From Spirirestis rafaelensis WJT71-NPBG6 (GTDB lineage Bacteria > Cyanobacteriota > Cyanobacteriia > Cyanobacteriales > Nostocaceae), in assembly GCA_019359015.1 (NCBI GenBank), contig JAHHID010000007.1:1-64000 (forward strand): a stretch of 64,000 bases of DNA, given 5' to 3'. Position 1 is the stretch's first letter; every line of letters starts with the position of its first letter. Below, one piece after another: positions 9,331-19,242 of the stretch. The notes under the pieces were generated by a model that saw nothing but the letters and a program-made list of their open reading frames with translations, ran no database searches and had not been told where the DNA came from. Made by a program: the position numbers and the translations under genes.

Positions 9331-10098
9331 ATGAAAACCCTTTTCTCGCTAGCAGGGCAATTAGTTGCCAGCCTCGGTTTGGCAGCAACTTGGGGTAGAA
9401 TGCTGATCCTCTCTTTACTCCTTCTATCGTTGCTCACAATCCCCGTAACACCAGCTTATGCTCAGGAAGCTACGCTAACACCTAAGCAAGTTGTTGAATA
9501 CGCTTTGACCTTAGAAAAACTGGAAGCTGATATGTATAGCCGTGCGTTTACTGCAATCAAGAGCGGCGGATTGATGAGTCTCCCAGAGCCGGCTAAAAAG
9601 GCAATCAAGTCCTATGGACAGGATGAAGGTATGCACGTTACGGATCTATCGGCTGTATTGAGATCTTTGGGAGGCAATCCAGATGCGATCGCTATCCCAA
9701 AGAACCCCAACTACGATGCCATACTCAATCGCGACCCATTTAATAATCCTGAAGATTTTCTCCTCGCGTTACAGTATGTCGAAGACACGGGGGTAGCAGC
9801 TTATAAAGGACAGGTGCAGAACTTGCTCGCTGCCGGTGACGCTGGTAAAGTTGTCTTAGCTGGAGCTTTGGAAATCCACACTATAGAAGCTCGACATGCT
9901 GCTGGTGTTCGCTATCTACGGCAAACTTATTATGGTGCAGATGTGCGACCTTGGATAAGAGATGCTAGTGAAGTCCTCTTCAACAAGAATCGGTCTGGAT
10001 CTAATTCCCCAATTCCATTCAGTAATGAAGCTTTTGATGGCTTTGCTACAGAAGACGAAGTGCTAGCACTTGTGGGTCCCATCCTGACCGAAAAGTAA
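9331..10098 (+). CDS. Sec-exported ferritin-like domain protein
   Basis: A 255-residue paralogue of the preceding gene, again with a ferritin-like four-helix pattern: TLEKLEADMYSRAF, QDEGMHVTDL, QYVEDTGVAAYKGQ and IHTIEARHAAGVR. The N-terminus is different: a long hydrophobic segment (MLILSLLLLSLLTIPVTPA) ending YAQ, a Sec signal without twin arginines. AGGAG lies 11 nt before the ATG. The pair would place two related metal-binding proteins in the periplasm by two export routes. The short gap after the first gene indicates co-transcription; a hairpin follows the stop. Confidence 0.8.
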   Translation: MKTLFSLAGQLVASLGLAATWGRMLILSLLLLSLLTIPVTPAYAQEATLTPKQVVEYALTLEKLEADMYSRAFTAIKSGGLMSLPEPAKKAIKSYGQDEGMHVTDLSAVLRSLGGNPDAIAIPKNPNYDAILNRDPFNNPEDFLLALQYVEDTGVAAYKGQVQNLLAAGDAGKVVLAGALEIHTIEARHAAGVRYLRQTYYGADVRPWIRDASEVLFNKNRSGSNSPIPFSNEAFDGFATEDEVLALVGPILTEK

Positions 10099-10117
10099 AT
10101 CAACTTCGGCTGTGAGG

Positions 10118-10169
10118 TTCTCCACACGCTAATCAAAAGCGATATGCGGTGTGGGGAATTTTCTATTTT
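10118..10169 (+). terminator. Rho-independent terminator after ferritin-like pair
   Basis: Arms TTCTCCACACGC (10118-10129) and GCGGTGTGGGGAA (10146-10158) pair with one G-U and one bulge, and are followed by TTTTCTATTTT. It lies 20 nt after the stop of the second ferritin-like gene. Confidence 0.65.
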
Positions 10170-10573
10170 GATCTGCGATCGCTCTTGTTGGCGGAAATTG
10201 GCGATCACCTGCCCCATTCTTTCACTCTCTTCGCGCTCGGTCACTTGCTATTCGCTCTTGCCCTCTTTAATGTAAATATTTGTAGCAAAACTAGCTTGAA
10301 GAACCAATCATTACTGGACAAATTGTCACATTAATGGTTTAACAAACGACGAAATAAGAGAGTTATGAAGCGATCGCTTTAGTACTTATGGGCTTCTTTA
10401 GTACAGAATTACTATAAATAATGCAACTAATTCTTATTTATACCAAGTTCGGTCAAAAATAGTATTCTGTCATTGCGACTGGAGCAAAGCAGAAGGAAGC
10501 AATCTCACCAAAACATAACAGAGCGATGCATTAACATTGCAGGTGGATGCAAATACTAAACCGAAGGTTCATT
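10170..10573. other. Intergenic region upstream of NRPS 2
   Basis: No gene supported. A dispersed repeat of the widespread GTCATTGCGA...GAAGCAATC type lies at 10468-10508. A TATAAATAAT stretch near 10413 could be a -10 element, but no -35 is evident. Confidence 0.4.
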
Positions 10574-13500
10574 ATGTCTTCTGAAGAGGTCTTTATCTTT
10601 CCTGCATCTTTTGCCCAACAGCGACTGTGGTTCATCGACCAGTTGATCCCCGGTAATGCCATTTATAATGTGCCGACTGTAATTCGCTTGACAGGCAGGC
10701 TTAACACTTCGGCACTAGAGCAGACGTTTAAGGAAATCGTGCGTCGCCACGAAGTTTTACGTACTACATTTAAGGTGTTAGATGGGCAACCCCTACAGGC
10801 GATTTCTGCGGAAAGCTGCGCTAGCTTAACTATACCGCTTTGTGTATTAGATTTGGGGCAATTGCCAGCTGATGAACGGGAGTGTGAAGTAAACCGCATT
10901 GTCAACGCAGAGATAGAACGTCCTTTCGATTTGTCTCAAGGTCCGTTGCTGCGAGTGACGCTGCTACAGCTTTCGGAAACAGAACATATTCTGTTACTGA
11001 ATATGCACCACATTATCTGCGACGATTGGTCTATTGGGGTGCTGATTCGCGAATTGGGAACACTGTATGCAGCTTTTGCACAAAACCAGCCTTCAATGTT
11101 AGAACTGCCTCTTCAATACGCCGATTTTGCCCACTGGCAACGCGAATGGTTGCAAGGAGAAGTGTTGGAAAATCAGTTAACTTATTGGCGACAGCAATTA
11201 AACGGCATTTCGATGCTACATCTGCCTACCGACAAATTAAAATCGCCTATACAAAGCTATCAAGGAGCAACGCAATTTATAGAGTTACCGAAAAACCTAA
11301 CTGATGCACTCCAAGCACTATCGCAGCAAGAAGATGTCACCTTATTTATGACGCTGCTGGCAGCATTTCAAACATTGCTTTACCGCTACACACATCAAGA
11401 AGATATTGCCGTCGGTTCGCCAATTGCTAACCGTAACCGTAGCGAGATCGAAGGACTAATTGGCTTTTTTGTCAATAGTTTGGTGCTACGTACTGACTTA
11501 AGCGGAAACCCAACTTTTCGAGAACTGCTATCTAGAGTACGCGAAGTAACACTAGGAGCATACAGTCATCAAGATTTGCCCTTTGAAAAGTTAGTAGAAG
11601 AACTGCATCCAGAGCGAAACTTGAGCCAGCACCCGTTATTTCAAGTAGTGTTTGGCTTTCAAAATGCGCCAATGTCAGCGCTAGAAATGCCTGGGTTAGT
11701 GCCTAGCTTTATGAATATTGAGTTGAAGAAAACACGCTTTGATTTGGAGTTGCATCTGTGGAAGTGTTCCGAGGACTTTAGAAGCTTATGGGGTGCAGAA
11801 TGGGAGCATTCTGAGGGTATTAGAGGCGTAATGGTTTACAGCACAGATTTATTTGAGAAAGCCACTATTACTCGAATCCTGGAATGTTTCCAAACGCTAC
11901 TATCAAGCATTGTTGCTAATCCGGATCAACCCATCGCGAATTTAGCGCTATTAAACGAAAAAAAGCTATATCAGGTATTAGTCGAATGGAATAATACTCA
12001 AGCAGATTATCCTCAAGATAAGTGTATCCATCAGTTGTTTGAAAATCAGGTTAAGCAGCATCCTGATTCGATAGCAATAATCTTTGAAAATGTAGAGACG
12101 CGATCTATCGCGTCTCTAACATATGGAGAGTTGAATATTCGCAGTAATCAACTAGCACAGCATTTCCAAAAAATGGGAGTAAAATCTGAAGTTTTAGTAG
12201 GTATTTGCATTCCACAGTCTGTAGAAATGATAGTTGGGTTGTTGGGCATTCTGAAAGCGGGGGGAACATATGTTCCTTTAGATCCTAGCTATCCTCAAGA
12301 GCGTTTAAATTTCATGCTGGAAGATGCACAAATTTCAGTATTGCTCACACAAGAAAACTTGCTCAAGCATTTTCAAACCTTCTCAAATCCAATTATTTGC
12401 ATAGATAAAGACTGGGAAATTATTGCCCAAGAAAGCGAAGAAAACCCGAAAAACAGCGTAACAGCAAACAATTTAGCTTATGTAATCTATACTTCCGGCT
12501 CTACAGGAAAACCTAAAGGAGTAGCTGTAACTCACAAAGCTGTAAATCGATTGGTGTGCAATACAAACTATATAAAATTGTCAGCTAACGATAAAATAGC
12601 CCAAGCCTCGAATACTTCCTTTGATGCAGCGACATTCGAGATTTGGGGAGCGCTACTTAATGGTGTTCAACTTGTGGGAATTAGCAAAGATGTGATTCTT
12701 TCACCTCACGAATTTGCATTACAATTACAACAAAAAAGTATCAGCGTTCTGTTTTTGACTACTGCTTTATTTCAACAAATTGCCAGAGATGCTCCGCAAG
12801 CTTTCGCGACCTTGCGATATTTACTATTTGGGGGCGAAACTGTTGATATTAGATGGGTTAAAAAGATTATAAAAAATGGTTCACCAAAAAAATTGATTCA
12901 TGTTTATGGTCCTACAGAAAGTACAACATTTTCTTCTTATTACAGGGTGGAAAATGTAGCAGAATCAGCTACATCTATTCCCATTGGTTGCCCGATTACA
13001 AACACACAAATTTATTTATTAGATGCTAATTTACAACCTGTGCCTATTGGAGTTGTTGGTGAATTGTACATTGGAGGTGATGGACTTGCGCGAGAATATC
13101 TCAATTGCCCTGAGTTAACTGCTGAACGCTTTGTTACAGTTTCCGAAACTGATTTTTTTCCAGGAATAAGACTTTACAAAACGGGTGATTTAGCTTGCTA
13201 TTTAGCAGATGGCTATATTCAATTTTTAGGTCGCATTGACAATCAAGTTAAAATTCGCGGTTTCCGCATTGAGTTGGGAGAAATAGAAGCGGTACTGACT
13301 CAGCATCCAGGGGTGAGAGAAACAGTAGTTATTGCCGATGAAGAGATACCTGGTGATAAGCAGTTGGTGGCTTATATTGTTCCCAACCAAGAACAGATAC
13401 CCACGCAATCAGCGCAAAAAATTGTGTCTTTACTTCGCCAATTTTTGAAAGAAAAGTTACCAGAATATATGCTGCCAAAAGCCTATGTAATATTGGAATC

Positions 13501-13876
13501 TCTACCACTAACACCCAATGGCAAAGTGGATCGTCGTGCCTTAAAAGCACCTAATATTACTTTTGATAAACAAGATTATGTAGCACCACGGACGGAGGTT
13601 GAAGATTTACTTGTGGAAATTTGGGCTAAAATTTTAGGAAAAGAACAAGTAGGTATCCACGATAATTTCTTTGAATTGGGTGGTCATTCTTTATTAGCAA
13701 CTCAGTTAGTTTCTCGAATCCGGGACACCTTTAAAATAGATTTACCTGTACGCAATTTGTTTGAAGCACCGACTATTGAACAACTTGCTAAGTACATTGA
13801 AACGACATCTTGGGCAGCTTCATGTTTAGATAAAGCTGGTACTATAAGTCAGGAGCGAGAAGAAGTGGAATTTTAA
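10574..13876 (+). CDS. Nonribosomal peptide synthetase, C-A-T module (Ile/Val predicted)
   Basis: A 1100-residue single-module NRPS. The condensation domain has HHIICDD (residues 145-151) where HHxxxDG is expected; the catalytic second His is kept but Gly is Asp. The adenylation domain (about 495-985) gives by-eye code DAFFLGVTFK, matching the Ile/Val style of cyanobacterial A domains. The carrier Ser is residue 1039 (LGGHSL). No epimerase, methyltransferase or thioesterase. The acidic C-terminus SQEREEVEF resembles peptide tails that dock to TubC_N domains, and the next NRPS begins with one. ATG 10574 is preferred (GAAGG 6 nt upstream) over ATG 10547. A palindromic repeat at 12092-12120 adds about six residues within the A domain. 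The stop overlaps the stop of a convergent remnant. Confidence 0.92.
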   Translation: MSSEEVFIFPASFAQQRLWFIDQLIPGNAIYNVPTVIRLTGRLNTSALEQTFKEIVRRHEVLRTTFKVLDGQPLQAISAESCASLTIPLCVLDLGQLPADERECEVNRIVNAEIERPFDLSQGPLLRVTLLQLSETEHILLLNMHHIICDDWSIGVLIRELGTLYAAFAQNQPSMLELPLQYADFAHWQREWLQGEVLENQLTYWRQQLNGISMLHLPTDKLKSPIQSYQGATQFIELPKNLTDALQALSQQEDVTLFMTLLAAFQTLLYRYTHQEDIAVGSPIANRNRSEIEGLIGFFVNSLVLRTDLSGNPTFRELLSRVREVTLGAYSHQDLPFEKLVEELHPERNLSQHPLFQVVFGFQNAPMSALEMPGLVPSFMNIELKKTRFDLELHLWKCSEDFRSLWGAEWEHSEGIRGVMVYSTDLFEKATITRILECFQTLLSSIVANPDQPIANLALLNEKKLYQVLVEWNNTQADYPQDKCIHQLFENQVKQHPDSIAIIFENVETRSIASLTYGELNIRSNQLAQHFQKMGVKSEVLVGICIPQSVEMIVGLLGILKAGGTYVPLDPSYPQERLNFMLEDAQISVLLTQENLLKHFQTFSNPIICIDKDWEIIAQESEENPKNSVTANNLAYVIYTSGSTGKPKGVAVTHKAVNRLVCNTNYIKLSANDKIAQASNTSFDAATFEIWGALLNGVQLVGISKDVILSPHEFALQLQQKSISVLFLTTALFQQIARDAPQAFATLRYLLFGGETVDIRWVKKIIKNGSPKKLIHVYGPTESTTFSSYYRVENVAESATSIPIGCPITNTQIYLLDANLQPVPIGVVGELYIGGDGLAREYLNCPELTAERFVTVSETDFFPGIRLYKTGDLACYLADGYIQFLGRIDNQVKIRGFRIELGEIEAVLTQHPGVRETVVIADEEIPGDKQLVAYIVPNQEQIPTQSAQKIVSLLRQFLKEKLPEYMLPKAYVILESLPLTPNGKVDRRALKAPNITFDKQDYVAPRTEVEDLLVEIWAKILGKEQVGIHDNFFELGGHSLLATQLVSRIRDTFKIDLPVRNLFEAPTIEQLAKYIETTSWAASCLDKAGTISQEREEVEF
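12092..12120. repeat. Palindromic repeat inside NRPS 2 A domain
   Basis: Two perfect 12-nt arms (TAGAGACGCGAT / ATCGCGTCTCTA) around a 2-nt centre. It is translated as VETRSIAS between FEN and LTYGELN, where the sister NRPSs have only HQQ or DKQ. Same family as 17251, 31165, 32368, 33804 and 53550. Confidence 0.85.
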
Positions 13877-14230
13877 GGAAAAACGCTTGAGTTCGAGCTT
13901 ATAACACAAAACGCGCTAACAGCTTCGGAAAAACGCTGATTCTGCTCCATCAATGCCATATGTCCACCGCGTTTGATGCTGACTAATTCAGAAGAAGGTA
14001 ATTCAGCTTTCATGCGATCGCTCGCAACCAATTTAGTCGCTATATCTGAAACACCGCAAACAACCAACACCGGAACATTAACCATCGGCAAAGTCATCGT
14101 TTCATCATATTTTAACATTGCCAATGTGCCGCGAGCCAAAACACCAGGGGAACCCAATGCTGATAATAAACCAGCAAAATTTAGTTGACGGCGTGTTTCT
14201 GTGCCCGTAAATCCAGATAGTTCTACGTAT
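13873..14230 (-). pseudogene. Alpha/beta hydrolase, C-terminal remnant
   Basis: The frame encodes the C-terminal part of an alpha/beta-fold hydrolase: VPVLVVCGVSDIAT carries the usual acid-bearing turn and GGHMALME the usual His. The N-terminal half, with the oxyanion hole and nucleophile elbow, is missing. Upstream sequence turns AT-rich (KYNYVYVELSG) without homology, so the gene is 5'-truncated. Its stop overlaps the NRPS 2 stop on the other strand. A former tailoring or editing hydrolase of the NRPS locus is conceivable, but this is speculation. Confidence 0.65.
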
Positions 14231-14433
14231 ACGTAATTATACTTAAAAATATAAATTACGCAATTTCTCAAATGTTCTATATTTTCAATCTAGGGAATGA
14301 TTTTTATAGTGTTCTAAGTGTGGTACAAATACTGAGTTAATAAATAAGTACAAAAATGAGCGCAAAAACCACCGAAGTTATGATCGGAGGAAGCCTACGC
14401 TCAGACTTCTCTCTCTTAAACTCTTATCCTTGG

Positions 14434-14465
14434 CGAACAAAAGCGTACTTCGCGGTTCGTTTTTT
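14434..14465 (+). terminator. Terminator-like hairpin in the leader of NRPS 3
   Basis: CGAAC (14434-14438) pairs with GTTCG (14455-14459), with an inner GCG/CGC, and is followed by six T. It ends 59 nt before the NRPS 3 start codon. It could be a true terminator of upstream transcription or an attenuator; sequence alone does not decide. Confidence 0.35.
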
Positions 14466-14524
14466 AGTCATAAAAGCGTAAATCATAAAATAGTAACTAA
14501 CAACTCTTGCCAAGGGGTATAATT

Positions 14525-17500
14525 TTGAAAATAGTTGAATTTTTATCTTATCTTCGCAGCTTGGATATTCAGGTTTTTCTTGATGAGGAAAAATTGCGCT
14601 GTAACGCACCTGAAAAAACTCTAACAGCAGAATTGCGTGCGGAAATTCAACACCGCAAAGTAGAAATTATTGAATTTTTAAAAGCAGCTAATCGTACTAA
14701 CAACTATACTTCTACACCGCTCGTACCTATTTTGCGCGAAGGAAATCTTCCCCTCTCCTTTGCTCAACAACGATTGTGGTTTCTTGACCAATTAATACCT
14801 AACAATCCTTTCTATAACGTTCCGGCAGCACTGCATTTAAAAGGTTCGGTCAATTCAATCGCATTAGAGCAAACATTTAACGAAATTGTGCAGCGTCACG
14901 AAGCTTTACGTACCAATTTTGTCATGGTGCAAGGGCAACCAGTTCAAGTAATTAATCCTACATTAAAAATATCCTTACCAATAATAGATTTGCGGCAGCT
15001 GCCAGAAGCAGAACGTGAAATACAAGCACAACAACTTACTACCCAAGAAGCTCAACGTCCTTTCAATTTATCAACTGATTCGTTGCTACGAGTAACACTT
15101 TTGCAGTTGGATGAAGCAGAACATATTCTATTATTGAATATGCACCACATTGTCTCTGATGGTTGGTCTATCGGGGTGCTGATTGGTGAAATAGCAGCAC
15201 TCTACACAGCCTTTAGCAGCAATCAGCCTTCTTTTTTACCGAAACTAGCAATCCAATATGCAGACTTTGCTCAATGGCAGCGTCAATTACTGCAAGGGGA
15301 AGTATTGGAAACTCAGTTAGCTTACTGGCAGAAGCAATTAAACGGCATTTCCATGCTAAATCTGCCTACTGACAGAAGACCAGCAGTTCAAACTTACCAG
15401 GGTGCAAGGCAACTTCTGCAACTACCAAAAAGCCTGAGCGAAGCGCTAGAAACTCTATCGCAGCAAGAAGAAGTAACTTTGTTCATGACCCTGCTGGCAG
15501 CATTCAAAATTTTACTTTACCGCTACAGCCAGCAAGAAGATATTGCTGTGGGTTCAGCGATCGCCAACCGCAACCGTAGTGAAATTGAACAATTAATTGG
15601 TTTTTTTGTCAATAGTTTAGTGCTGCGTACCGACTTAAGTGGAAACCCAACTTTTCGAGAATTATTAAGTCGAGTCAAAGAAGTAGCTTTGGGTGCTTAT
15701 GCTCATCAAGATTTGCCTTTTGAAAAGCTGGTAGAAGAACTGCATCCAGAGCGTAACTTAAATCAAAATCCGCTGTTTCAAGTGGTATTTGCGCTTCAAA
15801 ATGCACCTATGTCTGCGTTAGAGTTACCTGGGTTAATACTTAGTCCCCTGGAATTTGATACTGCAACAACGCGCTTTGATTTAGAATTTCATTTGTGGCA
15901 GCAAGAACCAAACAATCAATTATGGGTAGATAGCTCGAAAGGAATCAGCGGTTTTGTAATTTACAGAACTGATTTATTTGATGAAGCTACTATTACCCGG
16001 ATGTTAGGACATTTCCAAATATTGCTAGAAGGTATAGTTGCAAATCCCGAAGAGCGAATTGCAAATTTACCACTTTTAAGCCAAATTGAGCAACATCAGT
16101 TGTTAATTGAATGGAATAAGACTCAAGTAGATTATCCTCAAGATAAATGCATTCATCAATTATTTGAGAGTATGGCAGAGCAAACTCCTGATGCCATAGC
16201 ATTGGTATTTGGAGATAAGCAACTCAGCTATAAAGAATTAAATCTACGCAGCAATAAACTTGCACATTATCTAAAAAAATTAGGTGTTGGAGTCGAAGTT
16301 TTAGTAGGACTTTGTGTAGAACGCTCTTTTGATATGATAATCGGGATCTTGGGCATTTTGAAAGCGGGTGGAGCTTATGTGCCTTTAGATCCAAGTTATC
16401 CCCCTGAGCGTTTTAACTTTATGTTTGAAGATGCTCAATTTCCAGTTTTATTAACTCACGACCGATGGATTCCACATATTGAAAACCACAATTGCGAGGT
16501 AATCTGTTTAGATAAAGATTGGGATATTATTGCTCAAGAAATTGAAGATAATCTTAGTACTAAAGTTGCAGTAGACAACCTCGCTTATGTCATTTATACC
16601 TCTGGCTCAACTGGAAAGCCTAAAGGAGTACAAATTGAACATAGGGGATTATTAAATCTAGTATTTTGGCATCAAAAAGCATTTGCAGTTTCACACCTTG
16701 ACCGAGCAACGCAGATAGCCGGAGTTGCGTTTGACGCTTGTGTTTGGGAAATTTTGCCGTATCTTAGTGCTGGAGCAAGCATATATTTTGTAGATGATGA
16801 AATTAGGTTAAATCCTGAGCATCTACGAGATTGGCTAATATCGAAAGCGATAACAATTTCCTTTTTACCAACACCTTTGGCAGAAAAAGTTTTAACATTA
16901 AATTTTCCGAATAACGCAGCTTTACGAATATTGCTTACAGGTGGTGACAAACTACATCAATATCCTTTAGCTGACCATGTTTTCCAAGTAGTTAATAACT
17001 ATGGACCTACTGAAAATACAGTTGTTACAACTTCGGGTCAGGTTATTGTTAAGAATAAAGACAATATAACACCTGCAATTGGTCGTCCCATTGACAACAC
17101 ACAAGTTTATATACTTGATAAATATTTACAACCTGTACCTATTGGTGTACCAGGTGAGTTGTACATAAGTGGTGATGGGTTAGCGCGAGGCTATTTAAAC
17201 CTTTCTGATTTAACTGTTGAACGCTTTATTCCTAATCCTTTCATTTCCTCTATAGACGCGATATGTCGGGTTTCTACAATTTATAAAACAGGTGATTTAG
17301 TTCGCTATCGATTAGATGGTAAGATTGAATTTTTAAATCGCCTTGACGAACAGATAAAAATTCGCGGCTATCGCATTGAGTTAGGAGAAATTGAAGCGGT
17401 CCTGAGTCAACATCCAGCAGTGCAGCAAACTGTTGTGATGACTTCTGAGGATGCAGGTGAGAAACGTTTAGTAGCTTATGTTGTGCTAAATACTGAATAT

Positions 17501-19240
17501 AGCAACCAGCAGGAAAATATACAATTAATGCAATTGCAGGATGAACAGGTTTCGCAATGGCAAATGCTTTACAACGAAACTTATAATCAAACTGCTAGCG
17601 ATCGCGATCCAACATTCAATTTTATCGGTTGGAATAGTAGTTACACAAATCTGCCTATTCCAGCAGAAGAGATGCGCGAATGGGTGAATAACCAAGTGAC
17701 GCAAATTCTGGCTTTACAACCTAAGCAAGTTCTAGAAATTGGTTGTGGAACAGGTTTACTACTCTTCAGAATTGCCCCTCACTGTAGTAAGTATTATGCG
17801 ACGGACTTTTCCCCTATTTCACTTAACTACATTCAACAGCAGTTGACAAAGCAAGAAATGCCGCAAGTAAAGTTGCACCAAAAGATGGCTACTGACTTTG
17901 AGGGAATAGAAGCTGCTTTTGATGTGGTAATTCTCAACTCTGTTGTCCAATATTTTCCTAGTATTGATTATTTTATTCACGTATTAGAAGGTGCTGTGCA
18001 GGCAACTGCACCTGGTGGCTTTATCTTTATAGGAGATGTGCGTAATCTGCAACTTTTGCAAGCTTTTCATGCATCTGTGCAACTGTATCAAGCAGAACCT
18101 TCGCTCACCCGTGAACAGTTGCAGCAACGGGTAAAAATGCAAATTTTCCAAGAAACAGAGTTAGTCATCGATCCAGCTTTTTTTAATGCATTAAAGCAGC
18201 GTTTTCCCCAAATTAGCCATGTAGAAATTCAATTGAACCGAGGACGCGATCGCAATGAATTAACTCAGTTTCGTTACAATGCAATTCTGCATATTGGCAG
18301 CGAAACCGTTAATAACACTAAGGATTATTCAGTATTAGACTGGTCTGAAGATAATCTAACAGTCTCAGCAGTACATCAGCTATTAATTGAAAACCAACCA
18401 GATATTTTAGCTATTACCAATGTACCTAATGCGCGAGTGATGGCAGCAGTTAAAACAGCAGAATGGCTATCAGGTGTAGAAAATTTTAAAACAGCGGGAG
18501 TAATGCGTAAAGCTTTGCAAGAACTCGAAAATTTAGGAGTAGATCCAGAAGATTTGTATGCGCTGGATGTACCTTACAGCGTCAATATTAGCTGGTCAGA
18601 TTCGAGTAGTGAAGGACGCTACGATGTAGTTTTTGTACAGCAACAAGCAATAAATAAAAGAATTATTTTTTCACCCAGCACTTCCTTGCGTCCGTGGCAA
18701 AGTTACGCTAATAATCCTTTACAATCTTCTTCAGCACGTAAGTTAGTACCGCAGTTACAAAGTTATTTAGCACAAAAGCTGCCTGAGTATATGATACCAT
18801 CTAGTTTTGTAGTGCTGGAGTCTTTACCTCTGACGGCTAATGGTAAAGTTGATCGCCGCGTTTTAAGAGTACCTGAGCTGATTAAGTCAGAATTAGCTGG
18901 ATGTTATATCGCACCTCGGACTTTGGTTGAACAAGTGTTGGTGAAAATCTTTGCTGAAGTTCTGGGACTCAAGCACGTAGGAATTCATGACAATTTCTTT
19001 GAATTGGGTGGTCATTCGTTATTGGCAACTCAGCTTGTCTCTAGAGTGCGCGACAGCTTTGGGTTGGAGTTGCCTTTACGTAGCGTATTTGAGGCATCGA
19101 CAATTGCAGAATTATCTCAGGTGCTGGAAAGCTTTAAACAAAGCAATCCTCAAAGCCAAGTCCCAGCTTTAGTACCACTGTCGCGTGAGAGTCGCAGGAT
19201 AAAGTTATCTTCCCTAAACAAATCGTCTGAAACTACCTGA
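14525..19240 (+). CDS. NRPS, TubC docking-C-A-[N-methyltransferase]-T (N-Me-Leu predicted)
   Basis: 1571 residues. It begins with a TubC_N-type docking domain (about 1-55, KIVEFLSYLRSLDIQVFLD). A condensation domain follows (HHIVSDG at 207-213), then an adenylation domain whose by-eye code is DAWFLGNVVK, the known leucine code. A SAM methyltransferase (about 1000-1390; EIGCGTGLLL at 1071) is inserted before the A10 motif, as in N-methylating modules. The carrier Ser is 1498. The C-terminus SRESRRIKLSSL resembles cyanobacterial subunit tails that pair with N-termini such as EEVFVFPxSFAQQ. Start: TTG 14525 has AAGGGG 7 nt upstream and begins exactly at the docking domain; TTG 14507 is less likely. 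A degenerate palindromic repeat lies at 17251-17277. Confidence 0.93.
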   Translation: MKIVEFLSYLRSLDIQVFLDEEKLRCNAPEKTLTAELRAEIQHRKVEIIEFLKAANRTNNYTSTPLVPILREGNLPLSFAQQRLWFLDQLIPNNPFYNVPAALHLKGSVNSIALEQTFNEIVQRHEALRTNFVMVQGQPVQVINPTLKISLPIIDLRQLPEAEREIQAQQLTTQEAQRPFNLSTDSLLRVTLLQLDEAEHILLLNMHHIVSDGWSIGVLIGEIAALYTAFSSNQPSFLPKLAIQYADFAQWQRQLLQGEVLETQLAYWQKQLNGISMLNLPTDRRPAVQTYQGARQLLQLPKSLSEALETLSQQEEVTLFMTLLAAFKILLYRYSQQEDIAVGSAIANRNRSEIEQLIGFFVNSLVLRTDLSGNPTFRELLSRVKEVALGAYAHQDLPFEKLVEELHPERNLNQNPLFQVVFALQNAPMSALELPGLILSPLEFDTATTRFDLEFHLWQQEPNNQLWVDSSKGISGFVIYRTDLFDEATITRMLGHFQILLEGIVANPEERIANLPLLSQIEQHQLLIEWNKTQVDYPQDKCIHQLFESMAEQTPDAIALVFGDKQLSYKELNLRSNKLAHYLKKLGVGVEVLVGLCVERSFDMIIGILGILKAGGAYVPLDPSYPPERFNFMFEDAQFPVLLTHDRWIPHIENHNCEVICLDKDWDIIAQEIEDNLSTKVAVDNLAYVIYTSGSTGKPKGVQIEHRGLLNLVFWHQKAFAVSHLDRATQIAGVAFDACVWEILPYLSAGASIYFVDDEIRLNPEHLRDWLISKAITISFLPTPLAEKVLTLNFPNNAALRILLTGGDKLHQYPLADHVFQVVNNYGPTENTVVTTSGQVIVKNKDNITPAIGRPIDNTQVYILDKYLQPVPIGVPGELYISGDGLARGYLNLSDLTVERFIPNPFISSIDAICRVSTIYKTGDLVRYRLDGKIEFLNRLDEQIKIRGYRIELGEIEAVLSQHPAVQQTVVMTSEDAGEKRLVAYVVLNTEYSNQQENIQLMQLQDEQVSQWQMLYNETYNQTASDRDPTFNFIGWNSSYTNLPIPAEEMREWVNNQVTQILALQPKQVLEIGCGTGLLLFRIAPHCSKYYATDFSPISLNYIQQQLTKQEMPQVKLHQKMATDFEGIEAAFDVVILNSVVQYFPSIDYFIHVLEGAVQATAPGGFIFIGDVRNLQLLQAFHASVQLYQAEPSLTREQLQQRVKMQIFQETELVIDPAFFNALKQRFPQISHVEIQLNRGRDRNELTQFRYNAILHIGSETVNNTKDYSVLDWSEDNLTVSAVHQLLIENQPDILAITNVPNARVMAAVKTAEWLSGVENFKTAGVMRKALQELENLGVDPEDLYALDVPYSVNISWSDSSSEGRYDVVFVQQQAINKRIIFSPSTSLRPWQSYANNPLQSSSARKLVPQLQSYLAQKLPEYMIPSSFVVLESLPLTANGKVDRRVLRVPELIKSELAGCYIAPRTLVEQVLVKIFAEVLGLKHVGIHDNFFELGGHSLLATQLVSRVRDSFGLELPLRSVFEASTIAELSQVLESFKQSNPQSQVPALVPLSRESRRIKLSSLNKSSETT
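17251..17277. repeat. Degenerate palindromic repeat inside NRPS 3 A domain
   Basis: TATAGACGCGAT...GTCGGGTTTCTA is a decayed copy of the GTAGAGACGCGAT family. It encodes SIDAICRVST just before the IYKTGD motif, where the sister NRPSs are several residues shorter. Confidence 0.55.
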
Positions 19241-19242
19241 AA

